Shown here piece by piece: positions 44,780 to 56,560 of a stretch of 64,000 nucleotides of DNA. Each line of letters begins with the position of its first letter. Positions within the stretch are counted from its first letter, which is position 1. Position numbers and translations under genes: made by a program. The notes under the pieces are model-generated. The model ran no database searches. It had not been told where the DNA came from and worked only from the letters and a program-made list of their open reading frames with translations. The DNA is from Sclerodactyla briareus (taxonomy: Eukaryota > Echinodermata > Holothuroidea > Dendrochirotida > Sclerodactylidae), in NCBI GenBank assembly GCA_026419785.1, contig JAODTK010002654.1, forward strand, positions 310,001-374,000. The letters are read 5' to 3'.

Positions 44780-45330
44780 CGTAATATCGAGCATTTTGTA
44801 ATACTACCCTTTGACCTCGATCTGGCCCCTGAACAATGGGATTTGTTCACCTCACATGCTTAGTTCGTGTTCTCCAAATATCATAATTTGCTTGGACTTC
44901 AACCCGCCTCGACCTTTGGTTCAAAATGTAATGAACAACTTTATATCTGAAACCTTCAGCTCACTGTGAAGTTAATTTATTCCCGCGATTTCCTGATATC
45001 GTGCTCACAAGCTTTTCATTTTCACCTCTCTTGACCTTCAACAGGTACCTCCCCAAGCAATCAACTTGCGTAAATTGAACTACTTGGTCACCCATATATA
45101 CACACAGGCGTGCGGGCTTGCATGTATAGTCCTAATCATGATAACTTTACCTGGTTTGATTGAATGATGAAGGCTCTGCCTATAGTAACGTGTTCACAAG
45201 GATTGTTTGACCTTTGATCTGACACCGGAAGAGATCACATTATCACATACTCACCATGGGGAACACACGTGCATGGCCGATTTGAGTGAGCGGAAAAAGT
45301 ACACATACACACAGAGGCCACATACAAACA
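44780..45330. repeat. degenerate repeat related to 55.7-56.6 kb
   Basis: Shared phrases with 55690-56560 include CTTGACCTTCAACAGGTACC-type wording, ATCGAGCATTTTGTAATACT-like and TGACCTCGATCTGG-like segments. Both copies end in CA-rich simple sequence (here near 45300-45330). It belongs to the same broad class of CA-ended repeats as the block at 6.6 kb. Confidence 0.5.
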
Positions 45331-46777
45331 CTGACACAAAAATGGTTCGTTCAACCTACAAGACTTCAACACGGTATAGACTGTCAGGAGACGACCCATT
45401 GCCCATTTGCTGCAATTAAATTCGCATGACTCGACGAGACTTTTCAGATCTGGTGCAGCCGCCGGCCGTGCTGTTTAGCCGTAGCATACCCCTCACAAGC
45501 ACTCTCATCGACGACATACACCACACATCCCCAGCTCGCCCGAAAATAGCACCCCTAGGTGATGGAACGGCCTTCATAACACCCCACATGCAATGGGGTG
45601 CAGTCAATGGACCCGAGGGAGGGAGGCACTAAGAACAATGAAGAACGGAACTGACAACCAGCACTAAGGAAAATCATAGGGGCCTAAAGGGCAGACTGGG
45701 GGAAGAGGCAAAAGAGACAAATTGAGGAATAGGTTTACCTAGTCATCCTACCCACCCGCCCCCCACCAAACCCAGGAGGGTATTATATCGACAATTCAAG
45801 GAGGATTTTGCGTTGTGTTTTGGCGGCTGCAGTTGAGAGAAACCTAGTGGCGGGTGCCTAAGTTAAATACCAATCCCAAACACTTGGAGAATCGGCCGCA
45901 TGAAGGATTAGCCTAGAGGTGCCCGGCTTGGGGCATTCATGGCGGCTCCATAATGCTTTTTTGTGAATCCTTGCCGGTTTAGCTTTATGGAAGGAAGAGG
46001 TGGGTTGAAGCAGGCATTGCTCCCCGATAAATGTCTGGATATAATATAGGAATTGAGATAATGAAACCGGATTTACGGAAATTCAGAATTGATACATAAG
46101 GCCCTGAGAACTTTGAATAGTACGGCCTCAAGCTGACGTGGAAATCATGATGATATGGTCCTAAAGACAGATTGCCAATGGAAGATAAACTCTCCAATAG
46201 GTCTCAAAAGGCTAGCCAAAGATGGCGTTGGCAGAGGGTATTTGCGGGGGTGGAGGTAGGGATGATTGTGCGTGGAACACGTAAACCTACGACCTAACTA
46301 TTTTTGAGGGTTGATATGATTTCCTCTCAGCGGCACGCCACTTTTCAACATCCATGGAGGGGGCATTCGGAGGACTTTTTAATTTAATGTTTTCAAAAGA
46401 AAATGTTTTTAGATTGATTACTTCGAAAGAATATTGAGGTTACTGAGGTCAATTACAGGACATTGTACCAGGATTGGTCAAAAGCACTCCGTTCCAGCCT
46501 CGGAAGTGACTGTCCGACGCTGACATTTTCATGTCCCGTCAGCCTGAGGAGGGTGGGTAACAGTGCCCATGTGCCTTTCCTGAAGCCTGTTTGAGTATAA
46601 TTAAAATTTGAATTAGTAACCTCAAGGTGATAGTGGTGACTGGTAGCCCATAATCCGCAGAATAATGAGGAAGGGCGCCAAGTTCATACCTCGTTGATTG
46701 ACAGGTGTTGAACTTAGTTGATCCATGGTCGACAAATGCCGGATTAGCAGTGGGCTCTAGTGGTTCGGCTCTAATAT
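45331..46777. other. intergenic, no gene recognised
   Basis: GC-richer open frames on both strands at 45416-45632 may come from a mobile element, but no motif is visible. Confidence 0.35.
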
Positions 46778-47065
46778 TCAAGCTGTTAAGGGTGTTGGTT
46801 TCAGCTTTCGTTTGCTGAGAACTGTAGGCCCAGGCACAGTATGTTTATAGCAATCACTCACACGGGTTTTTTCACAGATGGCCACCGAGAGATGAAGTGT
46901 TTTGTGACCGGTTGAACCAGTTCGTTTTGTTTGATGGCCCCGCGACAGGTGTTGCGTCCATCTTTTACAGCGATGAAATCGCTTGTATTGTAGGCGTTTT
47001 GGTGCGATGGTTACATTTCTGTAGGCTTGACGCAGTTTCGCTGCAATAAAATTTGTCAATGGCAT
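46778..47065 (-). CDS. unrecognised basic open frame
   Basis: A 95-codon frame rich in Lys, Arg and Thr (KRLQYKRFHRCKRWTQHLS). Two further minus-strand frames lie upstream at 47171-47359 and 47448-47654 (EWEQNIRITSLYRFLHSQK; WPGEMDVVLWKRARLC), with protein-like composition. They could be parts of one decayed coding element. I cannot name it. Confidence 0.2.
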   Translation of the reverse strand: MPLTNFIAAKLRQAYRNVTIAPKRLQYKRFHRCKRWTQHLSRGHQTKRTGSTGHKTLHLSVAICEKTRVSDCYKHTVPGPTVLSKRKLKPTPLTA

Positions 47066-48008
47066 ATTATGTTATAATATGAACGTTCTTTGGTGACGTG
47101 TGCAAAAAGTATCTAGCAATCGAGACAGGCATGCGCATTGTAGTTGGTAATATTTTTAATTCTAGTCAGGTTACGTCAGGAAATGGAGCGACGGACACTG
47201 GGCAAACAGCTTCAATCGAGATGTGACCATTGTCATGTCGGAGAGGAAAAACGTTCGTAATAGAACAAACTCGGCTTCAACAGTTGTCTCTGTGCTTCTT
47301 ACGAAGTAAACACCGATGAAATTTAAATGGTCTTTTAGGATTAGCAGTTCCATTTGCAACGAATCGAAATGACTTGATTAATTTATGATGTTTCGCGCAA
47401 ATAAAATTAGAGGTGATCCCATAAAATAACCCCCAATATAGCCTTGATCAGTCCGAAAATACAGGAAAGATGATTCGCTTAGACGTCAATGAGAGCACAT
47501 TGCAGAGACGAGCTCGCTTCCACAACACCACATCCATTTCCCCGGGCCAAGTGCGAACAGTGCTTTCGTAAAAATTGTGTTCGCCTAGATGTTTTTGACT
47601 GTGTAAGAAACGATACAGGGACGTGATCCTGATATTCTGCTCCCATTCATTCAATGAACTGTGTGTTCCAATAGGCTATTATTTTAATATAATGAAAGAA
47701 TTTGACGTGCCTTTGCCTGCAGTCTCACGGCGATTAATGGCCTAGGCCTAGGGTTAACAAAACAAACACGAACAGCCAAGTATAGGGTCACGAACAGGAT
47801 TTGCTCCTCTTTTCACTGATCTCCGTGAAAATGCCACGGTCCTGAGAATTGTCTACATCACTTTCAACAATTCCTCCGAAATAAATACACATCACAGATT
47901 TTAGTAGACAAAATCCACGTCCTCCGCACATCTATACCATCTCGATACGTTCGATCGATACGTTCGATACTTATATTCACAATTCCACGTCAACATCACG
48001 TGACCGAA

Positions 48009-48050
48009 AGGCGCTGGCGTAGTGGTTAAGACCCGGGTTCGATTCTGTCG
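48009..48050 (+). repeat. tRNA-like SINE head, internally deleted
   Basis: GGCGCTGGCGTAGTGGTTAAGA resembles a tRNA 5' half with an A box. It is followed at once by CCCGGGTTCGATTCTG, a near-perfect B box (GGTTCGATTC at 48036-48045). The anticodon arm is missing, so the piece is only 42 bp. This fits a SINE head or a collapsed tRNA pseudogene. Confidence 0.6.
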
Positions 48051-48483
48051 TCGTGTTCGCAGTTTCCGTTTTTCCGTGTTGAGGACAGCTAGTGAATGTG
48101 GTTGTGTTTATTTTACGTGTTCTTAATTAATTTTACCCATTAAATACCCAATATTTTTCGGAGAGCAGGTGTAGCTTTGTCAGCCTATTAGGCAGCAGCT
48201 ACAGCTTGTTTCAACATTTTTGGCCGCATTTGCTTGCGGCCAAAATCATAGCCATGACCGATTCACATCAGCCGCTGGCCAGAGTAGGGAACTTTGTGTA
48301 AAGCAGAAATAAATCTCTTTCAGAGCACAAAAACATATCTATGGACCTAATACAACGCACACCATTTCTGAAACGGAGTGAGTGTTCGATGTGCTTTAAC
48401 ATTATCTTTTCGATGGTCATTTATAAATGCGACCATGTGTCTCCTACCCAAACGCCAAGAATATGGATGACATCCGATTGACA

Positions 48484-48965
48484 CGAAACTTGGTGCACCT
48501 GTCCACCCCCATTAATCTCAGATGAGTTCGAAAGTGGGCAATACTGCATGTCTGCTGCTCTATTTTGCAGGTTTCATCAAGCGAAATTATGAATTAAGTT
48601 GTTCGATGTATACGAATCTTGGTGGGTAGGGGTAACAAATCGTCCCGAAAAACATGAGGTTAATTTCAAGGTCATATCGGAGTCAATTTGTATGATTTAT
48701 GCGGCTTTTCAAAGTTCGTCGACTGGAACGAAACTTGTGGGTGGGGGTCACATTGGTCCCGAAAAATGGTCTTTCAAGGTCAGCAGATGTCAATTGCATG
48801 ATTTATGGCGATTTTTCAAACTTTGTCGGATTTGAACGAAACTTGGTGGATGTAAACGACATTTGTTCCTGATCAAAGTGGAAGTCATTTTAAGGTCATT
48901 AGAGGCCAAACCTTTTTTTGATTTTTCAAATGAGGGGAACGGGACTGTCAATCTCATTTGATTGC
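48484..48965. repeat. tandem repeat of about 110-130 bp, 4 copies
   Basis: The anchor CGAAACTTGGTG or a variant occurs at 48484, 48613, 48729 and 48837. Each is followed by TTGATT/GTCCCGAAAAA-like and TCAAGGTCA words, then ATGATTTATG.CGATTTTTCAAA. AGGTCA half-sites occur once per unit here too. Confidence 0.75.
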
Positions 48966-49616
48966 AGGGTTCATGACCCAATGCTGTGGGATATAAATAA
49001 CTCAGGTTACTCGCTCACAAAAAAAAATCTACATGAAAAAGATCTATCTATGCCCATAATTTTATCGCGAGTATGAATGCCTTGCATTCTGGTTGGTTTT
49101 TCTCTGTGACAGTATATCATATGGACCAGGTTTCCAGAGAGATGGTCAATGGTCAATCTGAGGTTGTAGACCTGGTAGGGAAATTTAAAGAGTGAAAAAA
49201 ACGGCACGATCCAACGAGTCGAGGCCAGAGAAATAATCGAAACCGTACAATGTTGAGAAAGACAACCTAAAACCACACAGCAGTATAGAAAGAAACGGCT
49301 AACAGAGAGGAGTAAACCGTCGAAAAAAAATCGAGCCGAAAGTACTGTGATGGACAGTCTGAAAGCACACAACAGTGTGGAGAGGGACAGCGTGTGACAA
49401 GATGGAAGAATCTGTACTGAAGGACGCCTGTAGAGACGAGGCGAAGGCGGTATATAAGGATCAGTCACTCAGAAACGAAAGTCAAGACGACACAACGAAG
49501 AAGCAAGTGCGCAGGAATGGACGCAAAAGACGTCAAAGGGAAATGCTAAAGCAGAAAATCAAAGGTCACTCACCACCGCCATGTTTTACCGATTGGCGCA
49601 TGGGTACTCAAGAACT

Positions 49617-49790
49617 TTAAATGCGGAACACGTGACCCGACTTACTAGACACGTCTTTACAAATTCCCCGGTTATGGCCTTCGTCGGGATCATGTTCATC
49701 AAACAATACTGGTGAGGCTCCCACTACAACCTGCAGCTGGGGATGTTCACTTGCAATCTCACGAGGGGTCCTAGAGTTAGCTTTCCCCAT
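49617..49790 (-). CDS. small unassigned ORF, 57 codons
   Basis: It starts at an ATG (49790) and reads MGKANSRTPREIASEHPQLQ, then SPVLFDEHDPDEGHNRG, and ends HVFRI-stop. Codon use looks protein-like and there is no repeat in it. No family recognised and no splice evidence. It could be a first exon or a small gene. Confidence 0.3.
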   Translation of the reverse strand: MGKANSRTPREIASEHPQLQVVVGASPVLFDEHDPDEGHNRGICKDVSSKSGHVFRI

Positions 49791-52043
49791 CTTACTCTGA
49801 CTCTTTCCTTGACATCAATAGTAGGTTTAGAACTTCAGGTTAAGAACATTCGCTTGCATCTCTGGGAATGTTATTCATTACAATGTCATCAAATGTGATC
49901 GGTGTAACATTCTATATTGTAGGTGAGATATTCAGATGGTTAGTTGATTGTTTCACAGCAAATCCCGCGGTTATACTCGCCTATAAGAGAAAAACAGTCA
50001 TGGGTTCTCCCAGTCGCTTAGAGTCTTTTCAACTCTCTCTCGTTATTAGTGAATGAGTAGTGGTGTCGAGGACGTAATACCTAAATTTTGAAACGGAGAT
50101 AGCTTGTCTTGCCAGTCTGCTGGATAGTTCGTTGATATGTGAGGTGTTGTAGAGGTTACAAAAGATTAGTGGCCAAAAAAGTAGAGAATAGAACCGTCTT
50201 GTAAACAAAAAAAAAAAAAAAAAAAAAACAAAGAATGGATAAATAAATAAAGAAGAATGAATACTACAGTAAAGTTCGAATCGCATAGCGGATGTGCAAA
50301 TAACATGCATTGCGTTGCAAGTCTGCTAGATTTATGGAATCGCCTCAATAAAATTTACACGAGATTGTGAACCCCACAATGAAGGTCCCACTTACTCGAT
50401 AGTAACAGGCCTATAAAATTCGACAGGCAGGCGCGGTGTGCATATTTGCTGAACACTTAGAAGCGCCTAGAGGTTTGGTAGCAACGGATGATAAACCTTT
50501 AAAAGTATAACCTTTGGCTCAACTATCTGTTCAATCAGTAGAAACCGGTTGCTAGCCTCAGTATGAGGGACTATATTCTTTACACAGAACGATAACACTG
50601 TGCATATAATATGAATAGACGTTTTCTATTGGCATGTGCTGGATTCCACCGCGGTACAGAGCTCGAACACCGATTTTAGTTCGGGTCATGATACAGCGAA
50701 ACTAACTTATGAGTTCGCCTGATACATTAGAGATGGAGAAAAAACGATGACAACAATAACAGCACAAAAATACAAACCTTTCAGAAGACGGGCCCTTCAA
50801 AACGCTCAAAAATCCCGTTAGCAGAAGAAGTTCACAGAAGTATCTAAAGGCGTTTGGAAATAAAAGAACACGATTGATGTTGTAACACCTTGTAGTTCGG
50901 TCATTGCGTCGATTTGCACAAAATATTATTGCTGTTTGCTTGAACGTAATTGAACTCTCTACGAGTCTACCCTACTCCCTAACTTCAACTATGAGAATTA
51001 TTCTTATACAATACGGACAGCTATTCAGGGGGTGTTGGGAAATCTGGCCAACTTTGCGAGAGAATTAAACAACTGAAACCACATTTAGGTCAAAGAGAGG
51101 TCTGTACCAATCAATGATGTTATTAACAGAAAAAGGAGAACATGATCAGCTATTCAAATATACAGAAAGAAAGTTACAACTAAAATGACAATTACTACCG
51201 TGTCTGTCATGACAATATCAACTGACTCTTGCGGAAGGAGCAGTTTCCCACAACATTATTGAAATTGGCTCTTATGTCACCTTCGATTCAAGCCATATTT
51301 TATACTTTGGCCAGTTATTATATCGACCGCGGTGGGCGTGAACTTGTAAAGGGAGAAGCATTGTATTCGAAAGACCACATAAATAATTATTTGGGGATGA
51401 AAATTACCACTATGTAACCTGTCACCTAACATTCATGAACAACCATCTTGAATCATCCACAGAAAGGAAAAAAAGTGGTAATTTGATTTTAATTCCACGG
51501 ATGATGTTCGTGGATGAGCACTGGCGATAACTAGACTAGTGCTCCGATGATATCGAGACAGTGCAGGGGTGTATGTTTGTAACAATTAACCTTCTCCCGG
51601 GAGCCGCCATTAAAAGTTCCCTCCGAAGGGGTAACGATCGTGGATTAGGACCAGGACCGACTACATTTTCGGAACCTGGAGGAGGGCCAACACTAATCTT
51701 ATACATCACGGACTTTATGGGTATACATTAGCCAATCATGCCATTAGCCTATTCCTACGCCCTACGATACAGCTAGCAGTGTGAACCGACCTTTTTTTCT
51801 CTTCTTTTAACAAACGTTAAACTGGGCTAGGCTATAGCGAGTATAGGCTAGCCAGAGTTAGGCCCACAAACTCACATTGATTGCTATAGCTCTAGTCGGA
51901 GCGGAAGTTCAAGTTCCACGTGACTGCTCACAGCCGACAACGAGGCTGATTGCAAATACCCAACAACCCCAGAAGTCCCTCTCCCCCATACAGCAGAACC
52001 TGAGGGGTAGACCAATATTTCGCCCATCCAAAAAGCAAAACCT
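49791..52043. other. intergenic, no gene recognised
   Basis: AT-rich, with an A25 run near 50208-50228. Open frames are short and featureless. Confidence 0.4.
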
Positions 52044-52119
52044 CCGGTGACTGCTGGAGTTTGAAACCGGAATATTTGCTAGCAAGCATCACCTTTGCCA
52101 CTCTACCACCCTTCCGCTC
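52044..52119 (-). repeat. tRNA(Ser)-like SINE head
   Basis: On the minus strand GCGGAAGGGTGGTAGAGTGG holds an A box. ATGCTTGCTAGCAAAT forms an anticodon-like hairpin with GCT (Ser) in the loop, and GGTTTCAAACTCC is a good B box. The acceptor stem does not close. The following 52043-51960 may be the SINE body. Confidence 0.6.
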
Positions 52120-52555
52120 TAATTATGTCCGAAATCAACCCCTAGATGGTATTTAATGTCAAATTTCTGCACAGCTCATTAGCAGGATTAGTCAGTAATA
52201 ATGAACCCCCTTGCAACGGACATCTAAACTTCTTGATCACCAGATCCCCTTTCTTTATTTGAGGCTGAAATAACCAACAGAAAAAAAAAAAAATGTCTTT
52301 AATGTTTCACAACACATTGGTTTCACATGAAGGGGCATCTCTGTTCTACAAAAAACGAGATGACAAAGGATTACTTCTTGGCAATAGTCACTATTGCTTC
52401 TGACAACGAGCCATGAACATCAGGAGAAGCAGTTTTGGGCAATCTTCCTTATAAATAACACTTAAAAACGGATTAATGACCGACAAATGTCACTGACGAA
52501 CAGCCATCATCCAGAAGTGACTAAGCTACTGAATTCATTCAAAGGCTATATACCT

Positions 52556-52830
52556 TCAATAGTATATCATCTCTCGGCCTGATTTGACGGCTCGGCAAAT
52601 CTCGCAGCCAGAAGTCTGTGTTATAGTCGGACGAGGCATCGCACAAGTAGAACGTATTCTGAATGTGCATTTTGCATTATAACCATTACAACCCCACCCC
52701 CTGATGACATTGAACTTGAACTGACCCGAAGTGATGATGTCAATATCCGTCAAGAACGAACATTTGGAGACTGAAAAAGTCAAGCTGACAGTCAGATAGA
52801 TATCGTTCCAAAAAGACTGCACAGGAATGC
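52556..52830 (-). CDS. candidate exon, Cys-containing unknown protein
   Basis: A possible acceptor TTTAACATCAG (about 52837) precedes an open frame IPVQSFWNDIYLTVSLTFS, then SKCSFLTDIDIIT, GCNGYNAKCTFRIRSTC and SGCEICRAVKSG, stopping at 52556. Alternating beta-type hydrophobics and six cysteines suggest an extracellular module. I cannot name it. Confidence 0.25.
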
Positions 52831-54230
52831 ACCTGATGTTAAATTAACAGGAATACACTCAGTTCTGGCGATTACCAACTGTTTTTGACGGTAAATCAAG
52901 TGACCAAAGCGTAGCTGAGGTTGTAAGAATCTTCCCACAGATAACGGCAATATCAACGAGCATTCTATGACTGTAATTGCGAATTATTCACACCGTGGCT
53001 GCTCCGAGTGTGAGACGCTGGATTTAGTATTCCAATGATTGCGTCTCTATCAAGCGGACTGGGACCATGCCTCAAACGGTCTTCCAAGCAGACATGACAA
53101 ATAAATCTATCGTACTTCCTGACCCCTGTTGACATTAACCTACTTTGATATTACCCATCAAGAAAGCAAAAAATATTGGTCAAAACATCGATCTCTCCCA
53201 AATTGTTTTATTCTCTCCAGAGAGTGACACGCGTTCATGCACCAGCAAGATTGGAGTTCTTGTACTCAGGCTACACACCACGATTTTTAACTCGATCAGA
53301 TCAAACATCCCGGACATAGCGTCTTCACAGGTCTTCAAACGTTTACATTTATCGACCTCAATTGACCTTTCCCTTGATCCCCAAAACAATCGGGTTCGTG
53401 CACTCGTTGTGGGGGAACTCGCATACTGAGTATATGAGCCCGATCCATCCAGGGGGGTCGAGTCATCGTGTTTACAAGCTGAATTGGCCAAAATATTATC
53501 GTCTCTCGATTTTGTACCTGTAATTTTCACATTTATAATTAAAAGCGACCCTCGCTCCACGCCAAAAGCAAGTTTGAGGTCACCAGAAAGTAAAATAAAC
53601 CGGAAAAAGCCAAAAGGCTTAGTGTTCCTTGACTGATTCTGACTTGATCAAGCTAAGCATCGTTAACTTCACATGCTCACAAGATTTACAATAATATGCA
53701 GTCCTCATTGTGGGGAACTCACATACCAAGAAGGCACTACATCATTCAGATGAGGTCTTGTTAACAGGCTAGAATTAGCCAATATCATTTTCACAATGTC
53801 CCAATTTTCCCTGAACTGGCCACCATGTAGTCTACACCAAAAGCGGTAGGGTTCTTGTACTCCATAAGAAAGCTGCATACTATACCTGATCGGGTCGGGC
53901 TTTCTGGACATATTGTGTTAACAGCATTTTCAGCCTTTGGCCTCTATTGGCCTCAGATGACTTAGGATCTGACCCCAAAACGATAGGGAATTATTACTCA
54001 ATATGGGACCCCACAGTTCAGTATGAGCTCCATACATCCAGCTAGAATCATGTAATTGTGTTAACAAGCCTAAATTGGCCGAATATCACTTTCGCAATTT
54101 TTCCCAAATCTGCCTCCGGTCTACACCAAAACAGTAGGGTTCCCGTAAGAAAATGCATCCAAATTTCAACCTGATCGGGCCGGGCATTCTGGGCCTCTCG
54201 TGTTAACAAGATTTTCACACTTTGCTTTCT

Positions 54231-54253
54231 TGACCTCAGATGACCTTTGACCT
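54231..54253 (-). promoter_or_regulatory. AGGTCA direct repeats (DR4 then DR1)
   Basis: TGACCT (complement AGGTCA) lies at 54231, 54241 and 54248, with spacers of 4 and 1 bp, in the same relative order as copy A. The adjacent monomer repeats the pattern at 54541, 54551 (TGACTT) and 54558, again 4 and 1. Confidence 0.6.
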
Positions 54254-54672
54254 GACGCATCCGAATAGGCCCATGTAATGATTATGGGAAACCCATATAC
54301 CAAGTATGAGCTCCATCCATCCAGTGGGATTTGGTTATTGTGTTGACGAGTTGAAAATTTGATAAATGATCAATTTTTTATTTTCCCAATTTGTCCGCAA
54401 ATCTGCCCCGATCTGCACCAAAATCAATAGGGTTAATATACTCCCCATAAGAAAGCTGCATATCAAGTTTCAACTGCTCGGGTCGGGAATTCTGGACTTA
54501 TCGTGTATAGTAAACAAAAATTTCAGACTTTATCCTCTCTTGACCTCGGATGACTTTTGACCTGACCTCAAAACAATTGGGATAATAAACTCGTTATGGG
54601 GAACTCATATACCAAGTATGAACTTCATACAACCGAGTGGGGTCGAGTTATCGTGCTAACAAGGCTATGCGT

Positions 54673-54675
<3 letters not shown>

Positions 54676-54703
<28 letters not shown>

Positions 54704-54772
54704 ACACACATACACACACACATACACACACACATACACACACACATACACACACACACTTACAAACACACA
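54676..54772. repeat. (CA)n microsatellite with CATACACA higher-order unit
   Basis: CA repeats change at about 54697 into a regular CACACACATA pattern of about 12 bp. The tract is internal to LINE copy D. Confidence 0.95.
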
Positions 54773-54820
54773 CTGTCATGACTGCATAGATTCCTCTGAC
54801 TTCGTCAAGGAATCAAGAAG

Positions 54821-55024
54821 TCCTTGAGAACACATTAATAACAATAACAATATTGAATAGAGCAGTTGTATTACGCTAAATACAACTCGCACAGAACAAC
54901 GATATCAGATGCTGAACGACAGATAATTGTGGAAAGACCTACAGATCCTCAGGAGAAGCCCCGGAGAAGAGATGAGTGATGAGTGTGATTCCACAAAAGG
55001 AGAGTTGCAATAGCTGATTGTGAC
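54821..55024. other. short gap, nothing seen
   Basis: Flank between LINE copy D and the next open frame. Confidence 0.4.
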
Positions 55025-55342
55025 TCATCGGCGCACCTGGACGGTGTGAATTCGGTCTGGGGATTTGACTGCCATCATGTAATAAATATAAGGTACTGGA
55101 CATCTGGTCTCTTTATTTATATGGCCATTGGACTTTGAGCTGGCTTGAAACCAGGGATGGACAATGGTCGCCGCGTTCCATTGATCATTGCGGCAAATTC
55201 GGAAGACGATACCTAGGAATCCGTCACGACTAGGCGGCACACGAGAATATTTCTTCAGAACTTCGAAAACATCTAGAGGGTCGTTGGAAAGCAGTTCATG
55301 TTTGATGGTAGATGGGAAGTCACTATAAGGGCATGGAAACAA
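55025..55342 (-). CDS. candidate exon, unknown; HPWFQ motif
   Basis: A 105-codon frame of protein-like composition: DVFEVLKKYSRVPPSRDG, FLGIVFRICRNDQWNAATI, VHPWFQASSKSNGHINK. 'HPWF' near the end of a helical segment recalls the last subdomain of protein kinases, but the preceding Arg-rich landmark does not fit well. A second frame (55273-55650) overlaps its start. Left unassigned. Confidence 0.3.
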   Translation of the reverse strand: MFPCPYSDFPSTIKHELLSNDPLDVFEVLKKYSRVPPSRDGFLGIVFRICRNDQWNAATIVHPWFQASSKSNGHINKETRCPVPYIYYMMAVKSPDRIHTVQVRR

Positions 55343-55689
55343 TCAAGGGAACTGTAACTGACCCCTGGCGCGACAGGAGCTAATAGAGTTTGACAATACT
55401 CCTCACGTTTTGTATGATCAAGCTGACACTGATTACACTCTAAACTTTCATATGGTGAGCATAAAACCTTTGTAGCTTTTTTTTTTGAGGGGGTGGGGGT
55501 GATGGAGACATACTTGGTTCTATAACAGCAGAACAAAATAAATGTTTGGTTTCCTTGACAGATTTGTAACACCCTTGAACTCTCTGAACATCCTATAACG
55601 GATACATTGACCAAAACATGGGCTCTTTCTTTCCCTCTCTTTCCGACCATCTGCTTCGATGTAGATTAACGTTCTCATTCTTCGGGTGC

Positions 55690-56560
55690 GTAACACGTTT
55701 TGTGGAGTTTGACTTATCTCGACCTAGGCTACACAGCCTCGACACTTGTGGTCTCTTCGACATGCCTATTTGACTGCATAATATTTATATTGTGGTATTG
55801 TTCAGAGCTTTTTACGAGTTTTTTCCCTACTTGGCCTTTTTGCTCCTTGACCTTGAACTGGACAATGAAACAAGGACTTCTCGCTCTTTATTTTTGCATA
55901 TTTGAATCAAATAATATTCGCGTTCTCTGAATGTCTCACCGTAACGAGCATTTTCTGGGAATTCCTACCTGTTTACTTTTAAACTGACCCTCAAACACTG
56001 GGGTCTGTTTCCCTTCTTTTTGCAACCTACAGCCTCTCAAATGGAATTTGGTTGGTGGTTCTTCAAATATCAAATTTGTTTTATGATTGGGTATCAGAAT
56101 TTGTTGTTTCCAGATCGTACTACAAGTCTTGTTGCCTTTCGGAGCTTGACCTTTCGATATTGAGAATCAAGGGCTTCAACCTATAAACCGTCAGTCTATT
56201 CATGCTTGATTTTCAGTAACGTGGTGCTTGCAACCCATTATATTGTGCTCACAGGCAATTTAGTTGTTGGCCTCTTCTTTTTCTTCAAATTTCATAACTG
56301 CAACCACATGACTACCTTGACGTCAAAGATTCTCACTCCATCTCCCGATATGGTTCTCACGGTTTTGTTTTTCATTTTCCCGCTTCTCACCTTCCTTGGC
56401 CTCGACGACCTTCAACAGGTACCGAAAACGGTAGGGTTCTACCTTTACTGATAAAACATTCACATACTGATTTGAATACGTGGACGTTTGCGTTCTGGAG
56501 TGTCGTGTCACACGCGGTCACACACAAACACACATACACACACACACCCCGAACTTACCG
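55690..56560. repeat. degenerate CA-ended repeat
   Basis: Related in wording to 44780-45330 (CTTGACCTTGAACTGG, GACCTTCAACAGGTACC). It ends with a CA-rich stretch at 56513-56548. Open frames within are short and hydrophobic by composition. Confidence 0.5.

Larger units (their letters stand above)
53140..54820 (-). mobile_element. LINE 3' UTR array, copy D (two elements)
   Basis: Five monomers have the anchor 'ATACCAAGTATGAGCT.CATCCATCCAG' or variants at about 53410, 53710, 54000, 54284 and 54594, so the period is about 285-310 bp. A 3'-end hairpin AAGCC-AAAA-GGCTT (53607-53620), reading leftward on the minus strand, separates the first monomer from the rest. So two elements abut. The right end (54780-54816) is the ORF2-tail phrase GCATAGATTCCTCTGACTTC, also seen in copies A and C. 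The (CA)n tract lies between ORF2 tail and first UTR monomer. Half-site clusters lie at 54231-54253 and 54541-54563. Confidence 0.75.
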
